This document shows positions 10,877 through 22,955 of a stretch of DNA of 64,000 bases, one piece after another. Below the pieces are notes generated by a model. The model saw nothing but the letters and a program-made list of their open reading frames with translations, did no database searches and was not told the DNA's origin. This DNA comes from Ricinus communis (taxonomy: Eukaryota; Streptophyta; Magnoliopsida; Malpighiales; Euphorbiaceae): the NCBI RefSeq assembly GCF_019578655.1, contig NC_063261.1, positions 9,556,446 through 9,620,445 of the forward strand. The letters are read 5' to 3'. The translations under genes were made by a program, and so were the position numbers. Within the stretch, counting starts at the first letter, position 1; every line of letters starts with the position of its first letter.

Positions 10877-13800
10877 CTAATCGCCAACAGACATGCCAAA
10901 TAAGCTCGGGTATTTATCCATCATATGCTTCTCTACTTCCCAAGTTGCTTTCTTAGATGAATGTTGACTCCATTTAACCTTTACCATAGGAATTTCCTTG
11001 TTTCTTAATTTTCTAACCTGTTGGTCTAATATCTGAATCGGTTCTTCAACATATGCGAGTTTCTCAGAAACTTCAATTTCTGGTATCTTGATAACATGGC
11101 TAGGATCAGATCGATATCGTCGAAGCATAGAAACATGGAAAACATTATGTACTTGAGCTAACTCTGGGGGTAATGCAAGTCTATAGGTTAAAGGACCAAC
11201 CCGCTCTAAAATCTCATACGACCCGATATATCGAGGACTTAGTTTACCTTGTTTACCAAATCGAAGGATACCCCTCCATGGTGATACTCTCAAGAAAACC
11301 GTATCCCCAACTTCATACTCAATTTCCCTTTTGTGTTTATCTGCATAGCTTTTTTGTCTATCTTGTGCGGCCTTAATACACTGCTTCGCAACTTGTATCT
11401 TGTCTACTGTTTCTTGAATAATTTCAGAACCTTCCAATTGTCTCAACCCTTCTACATCCCAACATATAAGGCTTCTACATTTTCTCCCATATAATGCCTC
11501 GTATGGTGGCATACCAATACTAGAATGAAAACTATTATTATAAGCAAATTCCATAAGTAGTACCTGTTCATCCCAATTTCCGCTATACTCTAATGCATAA
11601 GCCCGTAACATGTCTTCAAAAGTTTGAATGGTTCTCTCAGATTGCCCATCTGTTTGAGGATGAAAAGCAATACTGAAATACAATTTAGTTCCCATTGCCA
11701 CTTGTAAGCTCTTCCAGAAATGAGATGTAAACCGAGGATCCCTGTCTGAAACAATGGAGCTAGGTACACCATGCAACCTAACAATTTCTTTCACATACAA
11801 GTTGGCTAGCTTATCCAATGAATCATTCTGTTGAATAGGTAAAAAGTGTGCTGATTTTGTTAACCTATCAACTATTACCCAAATAGCATCATTTCTCCTA
11901 AAAGTGCGAGGCAAACCAATAACAAAGTCCATAGTAATTCTTTCCCATTTCCACTCAGGTATAATTAAAGATTGTAATTTACCTGCAGGTGATTGATGTT
12001 CTGCTTTCACTTGTTGACAAGTTAGGCATTTAGCTACATATTCTGCAACTTCCCTCTTCATGCCTGACCACCAATAATGTGGCTTCAAATTGTTATACAT
12101 TTTTGTACTCCCTGGGTGCATTGAATAAGGAGAATTGTGAGCCTCCCAAAGAATCTTTTGTTTCAATGCGGCTATATTAGGCACATATACTCTGGTTTTC
12201 ATAACCCACATTCCATCATCTCGCTCGATTAGTTCATTTGTCTTACCATCTTGCACCTTCTTCTGTAACTTCTTTAAGTATGCATCACTACCTTGTGCAT
12301 GTTTGATCTCATCTAGTATTTGGGGACTAGTCTTCATTGTAGTCAATAATACCCCATTCTTTATAGAAAAATGCATATCCATAGCTCTTAGCGAAATTAA
12401 GGAACTTATCTGATATGAAATCATACCTGCAACCCTTTCCAAAGTCTTCCTACTAAGTGCATCTGCCACAACATTTGCTTTTCCTGGGTGATAATCAATG
12501 GTACAATCATAATCCTTCAACAATTCCATCCATCTTCGTTGCCTGAGGTTCAACTCTTTCTGTGTAGGTATGTACTTTAAGCTTTTGTGGTCAGTGAATA
12601 TTCGAAATGTCTCTCTATAAAGATAATGTCTCCAAGTTTTCAAAGCATGTATAATTGCAGCCAATTCTAAATCATGTGTAGGATAATTTTGTTCATGAGG
12701 TCTAAGTTGTCTAGAAGCATAAGCAATAACCCTTCCATTCTGCATCAATACACAACCCAAACCATTAAGTGAAGCATCTGTATAGACTACATATTCCCCT
12801 CCTTGTATAGGTAATGTAAGTATAGGTGCTGTAATCAATCTATTTTTCAACTCCTCAAAACTAGCTTGACATTTATCATTCCACTGAAAAGTCACTTGTT
12901 TCTTCAACAGATTAATCAATGGCTTTGCTAAAATGGAGAAGTTCTTCACGAATCTTCTATAGTACCCAGCCATTCCCAGAAAACTACGAACTTTTGAAAT
13001 ATTTCTTGGTGATTCCCACTCCTGAATAGCCTTCACCTTAGATGGGTCCGGTTGAACACCTTGTGCAGATATAATATGCCCCAAGAATGCAATGTTATTC
13101 ATCCAGAACTCACATTTACTGAACTTACCATATAACTGCTTTTCTCTCAAAGTTTGTAATACTGTTCTTAAATGATGTTCATGCTCTTCAAAATTACTGG
13201 AGTATATCAGAATAACATCAATGAAGACTATCACAAATTGATCAAGATACGGTTGAAAAATATTATTCATCAAAGACATGAATGCTGCAGGTGCATTGGT
13301 CAAACCAAATGGCATAACAACAAACTCATAATGACCATATCATGTCCGAAATGTCGTTTTAGGTATAGAAGTCTCTCTAATCTTTAATTGCCAATACCCA
13401 GATCTCAAATCAATTTTGGAGAATACAACTGCCCCTCTGAGTTGATCAAGCAAATCATCAATGCGAGGTAAAGGATATTTGTTCTTGATAGTAACTTGGT
13501 TCAACCTCCTATAATCAATGCAAAGTCTCATACTTCCATCCTTTTTCTTCACAAACAATACTGGAGCTCCCCACGGTGATATACTAGGTCGAATATAACC
13601 TTTCTCCAATAAATCCTCAAGTTGCTTTTTCAATTCCTGTAATTCTGCTGGTGCCATTCTGTAAGGTGCTATAGAAATAGGAGCAACTCCTAGAATAGTT
13701 TCAATTTCAAAATCCACTTCTCTTTGAGGTGGCAATCCAGGTAATTCTTCTAGAAATACATCTGGGAATTCTTTGACTATTGGTACCTCTGAAACCCCTG

Positions 13801-15599
13801 GACTAACAATTCTAGTGTCTACCACATTCACAAGATAAGCATCACACCCAAATTTTATTAAATGAAAAGCAGTAGCAGTAGAAATCAAACATGTAGGCAC
13901 AATTTTCCTGTCACCCGTGAATACTGTTTTTATTTCCCCATCTATAACCATTTTTACTTCCTTCGTTAAACAATCAATTATGACATGATTTCTAGATAAC
14001 CAATCCATTCCCAATATCACATCAAAATCTCACAAATTGATCACAATTAGGTCTGTTGACATATTTGTACCACAAATCATCACAGAACAAGCCTGAACTA
14101 CAGTATTCACCATTATTACTCCTCTAGCAGGCATCGAAACACAAATATCATGTCCTAAAGATTCAATGGCACAATGCATTTTTAATGCAAAATCACATGA
14201 AATGAATGAACATGTAGATTCGAGGTCAACTAACACATATGCATCATGCCTACAAATAGGAATTATTCCAGTTATTATCTATGGAGAAGTAGTTGCTTCC
14301 TGCCTCGTAACAGCATACACTCTTGCCTGCGGTAAGGATTGGTTCGCATCTTCAATATGGACATATGCTGCTGTAGTTGCACTTCTACCTCCCCTACCTC
14401 TTCCATGACCAGTCGTTGTAGGTACTACATTATCCCCAACACTACTTTGTCCTCCTGAATGGTAGGTACTCGATGCTCCTCTACCTACTACACACTCATT
14501 GGCATAATGCCTAGGTTTTCCACATCTATAACAAACCTGCACTCTCGGTCCCCAACACTCTCCTGAATGGGTCCTTCCATAAGTGCCACAAACAGGTCTA
14601 TATCCTCTACCAGTAAACCCAGAATTACCTCGCATGTTCACTGATCCACCACTTCTACCCAAAGTTATACTACTTGGCCCTCTAAATTGATAACTACCCC
14701 TTCCTCTAAAACCTCCTCGCTGACTTCTTGATCCTCCCCTAGGTATAAATGAGGCACCTCTAGAGAAAGATGGAGTAAATGTCCCAATTATCTTCTTTTT
14801 CTTTGCTTCTAATATATTTCTTTCTAAGAATAATTCTTCTGCTCTTGTTGCAGCTTCCAATAAAGCAATAAAGGTAGGTGGTTGCACTGCCAACTTTTCA
14901 CGTATCTCCAATCTCAAACCCCTCTCAAATCTATTTCTCTTCAGTTCATCAGTTGCCACTTCCTCTGGTGCATACCTAGATAACCTTGTAAATTGTAATT
15001 CATAGTCGGCAACAGACATCTCATTTTGTTTCAATTCAAGGAATTCAAGTTTCTTCCTCTCTTGATATATTGGTGGCATATACTTCATCTTGAACTCCTT
15101 TAAGAATTCTTCCCATGTCATTGTCAATGGTTGTGTCTGGCTACTTGGGACTGTCTCCCACCAGTTTCTAGCATCCTTAAGAAATAATGAGGTTGCATAC
15201 CTCACTTTCATTTGGGTTGTCGGTTGGGTATTAAATTGTGTAAACACACCTTTAACAGACTTTAGCCATTCCTCTGCTACAATTGGATCAGTTGTCCCCT
15301 CAAACTCTTTCCCGCCATGCTTTCTTAACTTTCCAAAAGTTTGCATCCAATGCAGGTACGTTTAGTGGAGGTGGTGGCTGTTGTTGAGCTAATCTTCTTA
15401 ACTCTTCAACTATTTGCTGAGCATAACCTTCAGCTCTTCCTTGTGACTGTTCATTTTCATGCATCTGTTCTTGTTCAATATAATGTGCATGAACTGACTC
15501 ATGTGAACCTACTAGGCCAGTGGAGTGCTCATCCATGCCTATATCATTAACAAACTTCACAACAATAAATGGTTGTGCATAATTACTAGATGCTTGCAT
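10877..15599 (-). pseudogene. chromovirus Gag-Pol polyprotein, inactivated by stops, one frame change and catalytic losses
   Basis: Gag starts at about 15,599; frame changes between 15,346 and 15,300, after which one frame continues to 10,877. Gag (to about 14,280) has the zinc knuckle CYRCGKPRHYANEC. Protease (about 14,240-14,000) reads LVDLESTCSFIS, where D-S-G is expected, and ILGMDWL. RT (about 13,700-13,000) has [11 protein letters not shown], but the catalytic box reads [10 protein letters not shown] where family members have IDDI. RNase H follows ([24 protein letters not shown]). Integrase (about 12,150-11,200) keeps its zinc region (H, H, CLTC) and D-D-E residues (TMDF, SDRD, QSERT). 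The C-terminus (about 11,060-10,880) is a chromodomain-like segment ([26 protein letters not shown]). In-frame stops lie at 14,279-14,281, 14,030-14,032 and 13,340-13,342. Replication would need proteins supplied by a relative. Confidence 0.92.
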
Positions 15600-15772
15600 G
15601 TTATGCTCTTAATCCCCTCTATTCCCATCAATTCAATCACACAAGCAATTAAGACATTGGAACATATTAAAAATTCCAACTCACTTTAACATATCACAAC
15701 ACATACACACCTTCATAAAACATAACATAAACACAAATATAAGTACTCAATCTTATGTCCCAATGGTCTAAT

Positions 15773-15788
15773 CCCTGCTCTGATACCA
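15773..15788 (-). promoter_or_regulatory. primer-binding site of chromovirus (initiator Met-tRNA type)
   Basis: The minus strand reads TGGTATCAGAGCAGGG a few bases inside the 5' LTR. This is the standard complement to the 3' end of initiator methionine tRNA used by many plant LTR elements, and it fixes the element's orientation. Confidence 0.9.
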
Positions 15789-15793
15789 AAAAA

Positions 15794-18167
15794 TGTAGCA
15801 TCCACACTCAAACATCCAATTGTACAGCAATATATATATATATTTAACTTCATAAACATAATTTACTACTTAGTTACAATATACATTCATACAATCTAAG
15901 TGACAAGACATACTTAAATATATAAGAAATATTCATACATTATTTTAATTCACATAAGTTCCCAAAATGCCCCAATGCTTTAGATAACTCCTCTGGCCCA
16001 CCTGATAATATTGACTGATGCAAAGAGAGCAATGCACAGTTAAGGCTATCTACAACTGCACTAACCTGAAAAAACAAATTGCTAAGGAATGAGCTAGCGA
16101 CTCAATAAGCATTTAATTTACTAAACTATAGTATATTAGGCTAGAATTATCAAGTCTTTATCAATACAGAAAATTATACCAACACTTAACTAACAATCAC
16201 AAAATCAACCATTTCAATTATTCTCATAAACAAATAATTTCATCTCACATAATGCAAATAATCTCAAACTCAACCAAGTCAAATAATTCAATTCCACATT
16301 ATTTCTATCAAATTAGGATCAGATGACTCATCCTTACATTTCCTCATATTTTTAAATTTCAGTAACCACTTGACAAGACTATCCGCTCAGTCTTGCCATC
16401 TCACATACTCGGGTAGCTATCCGCCTCAGCTTTCCGATCACACAATATCCATACAAGAGTCATCAATCCTTAATCACAATCATTTCACTTCACAACACAT
16501 CACAATCAATTCACTTCACAACATATCACAATCAATTCACTTTACAACAAGCCAAAAACATAACTAATATCAACTCAGTCAACCAAGAAATTATCAAGTA
16601 ATCAAACAGCAGTTCCTACTCAATATACACAAAGTTTAGTCTATTAAATACTTACCAAAATTTATAGGATAACAAAGTAATCCTATTCTTTTTCTCTTAC
16701 CACTTCCTTTCCTTTGGAGGAACCTATTCACATATTCAATACAAATACAATTCAATCACAAGGCATAAATATACATATCTTTACTATCCATAAAACATCA
16801 CATTTCAACAAAATAACATATATTCTAGATATTAATATGATGCATGAGATGAATGATAACAAATCAACATATTTGTTGATGAAGGCAGCTTGTAATTTAG
16901 AAATTACACCAAAACTTATGTACAATTAATAAAAATCTCATATTTTCCAGAATTACACTTCCATTTTTATAGAAACCATAGCAGAAAGAATCACTTCAAA
17001 ATCATTAGTATAGAAATAGTTATGGCATTTTCTATACAGCTGCTCCAATTTCCATCTAAACAGAACAGAAAAAAGTTTCCTATTAAATGACCAATCAAAC
17101 GAATAAATTTTCTGATGAAACTCTCCAGATATAAAGTTAACATTCTAAAGTTTTTATAGACACTAATTTTACTCAATTTGGACTTCTCTAGCTCAAGTTG
17201 TGAAACACACAACTAGCAACAAATTTCTGAATTTTAAGTCCGATTTCTGTTTAAAACAGTTTCGAGCAGGCCATATTAAGTTCAACATATCTCACGTTAT
17301 ACTCAACCAAAAATTATGAAATTTTGCAGACACATACTAGATATATAAATGAACAACTTTCACGTTTAACTCTCTGCTTGGTTCAGCCTCTAAATGCCTC
17401 AAAATATCAGCATAAGAACCAGGTCACCTGCTGAACCATAAACAGAGCAGCAGCAAATCGAACCTCATAAGTTCCTACTCACTCAACGATCTGTAAAACC
17501 ATTTTACAGAGATATTATTGAGACATATACCTACAACTTTCATGTTTAGAAATTTTCGAGATAAAGTCTCTAAGGTCACGAAATCAGAGGTGAAAAATCT
17601 GCCCAGAAATTTCAGCTTCAAGATCACAAGTAATAGCATATTCCCTCTTGATTAAACAATTCCAAAACACATAATCATCAACAATTTCATATCATTAATC
17701 CTAATTTACAGCAAAATCAAGCAATTAAAATTACTCACCTTTGTTTCCCTTGATTAAGAAAGCCCAAATCTTTCAAACTTAAAAGAAGAATTAAATTTTC
17801 ACTTACTAAAAGTTTGTAGAGTTTGATTTGGAAAATCAAAGTTGAAGAAGAAAATGAGAAGAATGAGAGAGACAAAGAAGAAGAGCAAATAGGAAAGCAT
17901 GCGTAGAAATGAACAAATGAAAGATGTGGTATATTGGTGTAAAAATAGGCAGTTTTACAATTTAATCCTCTTTCTTTCTAACTTTCCAATTTAGTCCAAA
18001 ATCATTACTTTTCAATTAAATCAGTATGTAACTAAATAATTTATTTATCTACCACATAATATAATAAAATAGATCATACATAATTATGATGCAAATGACA
18101 TGTTTAATGACATGCTAATAAATATTAATTATTAATAAAAAAGAAATAAATAAATTTGGTTGTGACA
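15794..18167 (-). repeat. 5' LTR of chromovirus
   Basis: Runs from 18,167 (TGTCACAACC on minus) to 15,794 (GGATGCTACA). Colinear with the 3' LTR at 8,454-10,838 over its whole length with high identity by eye, including a (TA)n run near 15,830. Intact TG...CA ends. The transcription start for the element would lie within it; I cannot place it. Confidence 0.92.
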
Positions 18168-19985
18168 AGTCTAGCCCGCATTAGGGTTGTTAATATAGCT
18201 TACTAATTAATTATGTATATAGCCCACTTGGTCTAGCCCAATTACAAATTATATTTTATGATTTCCAACCTTTAGGCCTAATGGACTACTTATTATGATG
18301 AAGTCCGTTTGTAGGAACCTCTTTCTAATTAGCCCAATCTTAACTAAAGCATGCCAAGGCCCACTAAATCTACTTCAATTTAAGAGTTTAAGCCCAATTA
18401 ATATTTGATTAGTCTATCGGGCTATAATTTTCATGTTTGGTCCAATTTTAACCCTAATTCTATATGTCTAATTTTAATTAGGCAGTCATATTAAATTATT
18501 TATTATGCATTAAACCATAAAATAAACAAAAATAAAGAGCAAGAATATAAACCTAACTATTACAACCCAACCTACAACTAGAATTGCAAAGAAAAAGCCC
18601 TAAAATCTAATGCAGTATACAAAATCAATGAAAGTACATCTAAATCTAATACAGCTGATCGGCTCTATGGCATCCAGGCTGACTTTTTTGAATTTCGGTG
18701 TATTCCTCACGTCCTAGAGTAAATTTAAATAGGCACAGAAGATAACAACATGATTAGAATGTGAAAAGAATAAGATAAAAATAGAATAGAAAGAAAAAAT
18801 GAATTAATTGAACTACAAACCCTAAAACTAATTCAAAACTCTATAAACTAAAGAGGCATAGTACACAAAGATCGCATACTAATCATATAATCCTAATAAA
18901 CTATTTTAATTACAAAATCATGATGAAAATAGAAATCTAATTATATAACCTTATGCGTGTGATTAATCAGATTCAAAACCCTAGTATTGGCTATATTATC
19001 ATATTCAAAATTCCTAATGTTCTTATTATCGGATTTCAAAATCCAATAAATTAATATCATGAAAATTCATAAGAAATCCTAATCTAATCATATTAATCAT
19101 TAAACGAAAGAGTAAAAGTAATCTAATCATGTTTCTCAAGAAGAATATAAAAAATATAAAAAATAAACAAGGAAACCAGTTTTAGGTTAATGATGATGGG
19201 TGAATGTTAGGGAACCCTTAGATTGTCACCGTAGTTGATGGTTCTGCGACTCTCGAGTGATGAAGATGTAGTTAAATCGAAGATTGGTTGGGAATCTAGT
19301 GCTACATGTGATGTTGAGAAACTTCTGTCAACTTAAGAAAAAGGTTTCCGAAAAAGGATTTCTTTCTTTAGTGGCCTTCTTACTCAATAACTTAAATCCT
19401 CTGCCTAGTACTGAATGATAGTTTATTTCCTTCTCTTAAATCAATATTAGCTTTTGTTCTCTCTTTTTGTCTCTTGATTTTCTCCTCTCTGTTGTTGTGC
19501 CCATAACCCTAGATACCTCTTTCTGTTTTAGAGGTAGAGTTTTAAAGGAAAAAAAAAAGTAAGTTGACAAATATCGAAATTTGATTCTTTAAATTTAAAT
19601 AAATATCGTTAAAAATCCATGATTATCATCAAAAGCCTTCTAGAATCTATATCTAGACGTAAAAGCGTTAAGAAAAATAACCTCGAAGGAGAAACCCTAA
19701 TCAGTATTGTATAGAGCCAATTGGCTCTACACATGAGAAATTTGGCAAAAAATTGCAATTAAGTCCTTAATCTTGTGAAATCCATTGTATGGGCCCTCAA
19801 ACTTTATTTTTCTTTATAATTAACTCCAAATTGATTTTAAAAAGGTAATTTTGGCTGGACTAACCTCAACCCTAACCTTAGATTTGCTCGTCCTTCATCT
19901 CTCAAAATTTCAAAAGGTAGTAACTTTCATTATAGGGTTTTTTATAATTCTCTCAATATTTATATCCAGAAAATAGATATTGACA

Positions 19986-22323
19986 CATACTCTTCAACCT
20001 CCTTATATATTATATAATGAAAACAAGATCATGGCTACTCTCTAGTAAGTTCCTTCAGCATTTTTTGACCTAAATATCATAACCTTATAGCAATACATGC
20101 CCTATTTAGTGATAGATATCATCTTCAACTTGTCCATGACCGCTATTATTAATCTTATTTCACCTAGAGAACCCATATGTGAAAGAATACATCGCACAAG
20201 AAGCCCAATTGTCGACGATCACATTGATGTTAGGAAGGAGAAAGTCATCCTTAGGACAAGCCTTGTTTAAGTCCATGTAGTCCACACACATTCTAACTTT
20301 AACATCCTTCTTCTAGATCGGGATGATGTTCACCAACCATTTAGGATAGTTGGCTACATCGAGAAAATTAGCTTTCACCTGCTTAGCGACCTCTTCTCTA
20401 ATTTTTTATGCCCATTTCAGCCTCAACCTTCTCATCTTCTACTTAATAGGCTTGATGTGTGAGTAGGTTGGGATTGGATGCTCTACTATTTTTCTATCCA
20501 ACCCTGGCATGTTGTAGTATGACCAAGCAAATGCTAATTTCCTTTTCTATAATACTTTTTCAAACTCTCTCCTCCCCTCAAGAGTTATATCATGAGTAAT
20601 ATAAATGTTCCTAGGGTTTTTATTTATGCCTAAACTAAATGCGTCAATTTGTATAAAGCTAATGTTAAATATACTTATGTCATGATTATTAAAATGCATA
20701 TTACCATTAGAAAAGGCATCACACAAGCAAAATCAAAGTTTATATCATTGATCTTAAAAGCAAAAATGTCATCATCCTCATAAAGTCTAGACGTTATTAC
20801 ATCAATTCCTCATAAAAAACATTAATAATATTTTCTTCCACTAAGGCAGCTAAGCTCTATAGGTCCCGATCTTTAGGTAGGCTGATGAGGTCTTCCAGTT
20901 TCAGCTCTTCAACATTAGCAGTGATGCTCTCTCAAACGTCCTTGAAACTCAACTCAACTATTCTATCAATAATTGAGCTTGTGAAGATTTCAAAACTAGG
21001 CATCTGAGTCCCAACTATAAAAATTGGCTCAAGCTAACTAGAGTGGGCTTGTACTCTTTGACAAAGACTTCCTTTATAGTCTTATCCTTCGGCTTGCCCT
21101 CATCTTTTTCTCTGTTATATCCTACGGCATGTCGAGTCTTCTGTCCTTTAAGGTCTAGCAACTGGACAACACCTTGTTGATTCTTTCCCAAGCCCATTCT
21201 AGGCATGAAGTCTATCTTCTTAAACATACTAGCTACCATAAGATCCATGTAATCCTTATAAAGCACAACTACTTAAAACCGAGTCGAGGCATCAAGTTCT
21301 TTGGCAGTCTCTTGGATGACTGTAACAACCTTGCCACCCTTAGCATTGATCATGACTATCTCTCTTTTATGAGGGAATTTGACCTTTTAATGCACAGTAG
21401 AAGGTACTCTACCAAGGGCATAGAACCATAGCCTACCTAATAACAAAGCTAGGATGTCTAAGACTGTGAACTCAACCTAGGACTCTATAGGACCAGTTTC
21501 CACTAGCGCTGAAAGTGTCCCTTGCACATCTCTTTTTGTCTCATCAAAGACCCTTATGACTATGTCTAAAGGCTTCAAATCATTCGTGGTCATTTCAAAT
21601 TTAGAAAAGGATGTGAGAAGGATAGACATTGATGGTTGACTCATCATCTACCATCACACAAGGAGTTCTCTTCCCTTCTACCTTAGCTACGATGTACGAA
21701 GCCTTATTATGATTCGTTACCTCCAGTGGTAAGTCCTCATTCGAGAAAGTGATCATTCCAGTAGTTTTGTCAGTTACCATCTTGATCATTTCCTCAAGAG
21801 TAGTTGTTGTACTTATAGTAATATTGGACAAGGCTCGAATTAAAGCCTTTCTATAGTCTAGTGAATGCATTAATAGCTCTCAAATGTCAGCAGTTTACTT
21901 ATTCTTTCTCAGCTCTTCTAGGAACCCTTTATACTCTTCTTCTGAACGCTTCTTTACCTACTTCATATTTTATAGCCCCTTGTCATTGATCTTGGCTTCT
22001 TGCCCAATCTCTTTTTTAGAGTCGTTGTTCCTCTAGATGTCTTTAGCACTGCTCTCTTAAATCCTCATATTCATCCCTATGACTATACCAAATGTCCCTA
22101 GCCATAATCGATTTGTTTTCCCCTTGCTTCTATACTTTCATAATGCAAGGGTCACCAATCAGCTGCTCATCATTATTTGAACCACAACCGGTTGGTGCAA
22201 TGTCTTTGATTTAAATGTCAACTGAAAGAGCCTTGGCATAGCGAACCTTGTAATCAAACTTGCCCGATAGTTGCTCTAACAAGTCTTTACACTCATCCAC
22301 TACAATATTCTGGGGGGGCTGCT
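19986..22323 (-). pseudogene. 5' half of Tat element B: gag end, protease, G-patch-like linker, RT start
   Basis: Read right to left: probable gag/protease linker (22,323-21,900, with NIVVDECKDLLEQLSGKFDYK-type coding visible near 22,200-22,310); protease at 21,601-21,870 with TPCVMVDDESTINVYPSHIL, where the Tat D-G-S is D-E-S, so the active-site Gly is lost; linker with GLGKNQQG and AVGYN (21,015-21,266); and the RT start from about 20,550 (NMPGLDRKIVEHPIPTYSHI) through KVRMCVDYMDLNKACPKDD (about 20,250) to the break at 19,985. The RT continues at 8,111. Stops interrupt all parts. Confidence 0.8.
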
Positions 22324-22955
22324 TGTGGGCAGCGATTTTGGGCATGAACCTAAGTGTCTTTAGCGACTATGGTACTGCAAGGCTTTTAAATCTAATTGAA
22401 AACAAGCAAACTAGTCATAAAGACTAGTAGGGAGAAAAAGAGTCACCACCCAGGTAAATCTTCGAGAAACTTTTGCTAGATTCCATAAGGAAGCTTTTCC
22501 ACATTCAAAGATGGATCTGGAAGTCAACTTCCTTATTTGTCTATCACTACTTTCAATTTATTTAATTAATGACCCATTCTCTATAAATGCATGATAATAA
22601 TTCTATAAATCAAGCACTACAACATGTAAGGTCTATTAAAGTCTAGCACATTTTAGATTTAGCTCAATTCTCTTATTTATGTGATTAGCCTAAGTTAGAT
22701 GTTCAATTATATATAAAGACGTCCAACTAGTCTAGCCCAATTATAAAATATACTTTGATTACTAAGTTATTTATTCTAAGTGGGCTATATTTTACATGTG
22801 AAGGCCCAATTTAGTTTTTCTATTCTAAGTGGATCAATTAATTAACTAAACATGGCAAAGTCTACTAAGTCTAAATGAATCTTATAATTTAGGCTAAGTT
22901 TACCATCCTTCGGCCTAATGGGCTACAAGTTACATGCCAAAGTCCAACTACAAAC
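22324..22955 (-). repeat. truncated 2.2 kb-family LTR, 3' portion only
   Basis: On the minus strand it ends GCTGCCCACA at 22,324, identical to other members, and matches the last ~630 bp of the LTR at 41,670-43,899. No primer-binding site follows it: gag-like coding begins at once at 22,323. It therefore looks like an LTR inserted in or recombined into element B gag and not B's own 5' LTR. Its other side is cut at 22,955/22,956 by a copy of the same LTR in the opposite orientation. Confidence 0.7.

Larger units (their letters stand above)
8454..18167 (-). mobile_element. nearly complete Tekay/Del-like chromovirus (Ty3/gypsy)
   Basis: A 9.7 kb element with two closely similar LTRs (8,454-10,838 and 15,794-18,167), a perfect 5-bp target duplication AGTCT (8,449-8,453 and 18,168-18,172), a primer-binding site next to the right LTR, a polypurine tract next to the left LTR, and gag-protease-RT-RNase H-integrase-chromodomain between them. 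Orientation is minus. It lies inside the 2.2 kb LTR that disrupts Tat element B. It is the youngest large element here judged by its LTRs, which differ by scattered substitutions and small indels, but its coding region is broken (see the polyprotein). Confidence 0.95.
8112..19985 (-). mobile_element. LTR of the Tat-associated 2.2 kb family inside element B RT, itself split by a chromovirus
   Basis: The outer pieces are 8,112-8,453 and 18,173-19,985, together about 2.15 kb, matching the solo LTR at 41,670-43,899 end to end. In minus orientation it starts TGTCAAT (19,985) and ends GCTGCCCACA (8,112). RT coding resumes on both sides (the EVEEY-type block right of 19,985; YMDDM left of 8,112), so this is an insertion into RT. 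The flanking five bases read GTATG and ATATA on the minus strand, a plausible decayed duplication of GTATA. No internal region is present, so it is best called a solo LTR. Confidence 0.75.

Noticed and set aside
11173..15365. Plus-strand open readings opposite the chromovirus polyprotein
   Set aside because: They are antisense shadows of the long minus-strand coding region, without own motifs.
22324..22955. 5' LTR of Tat element B
   Set aside because: No primer-binding site follows and coding-like sequence begins directly at 22,323.
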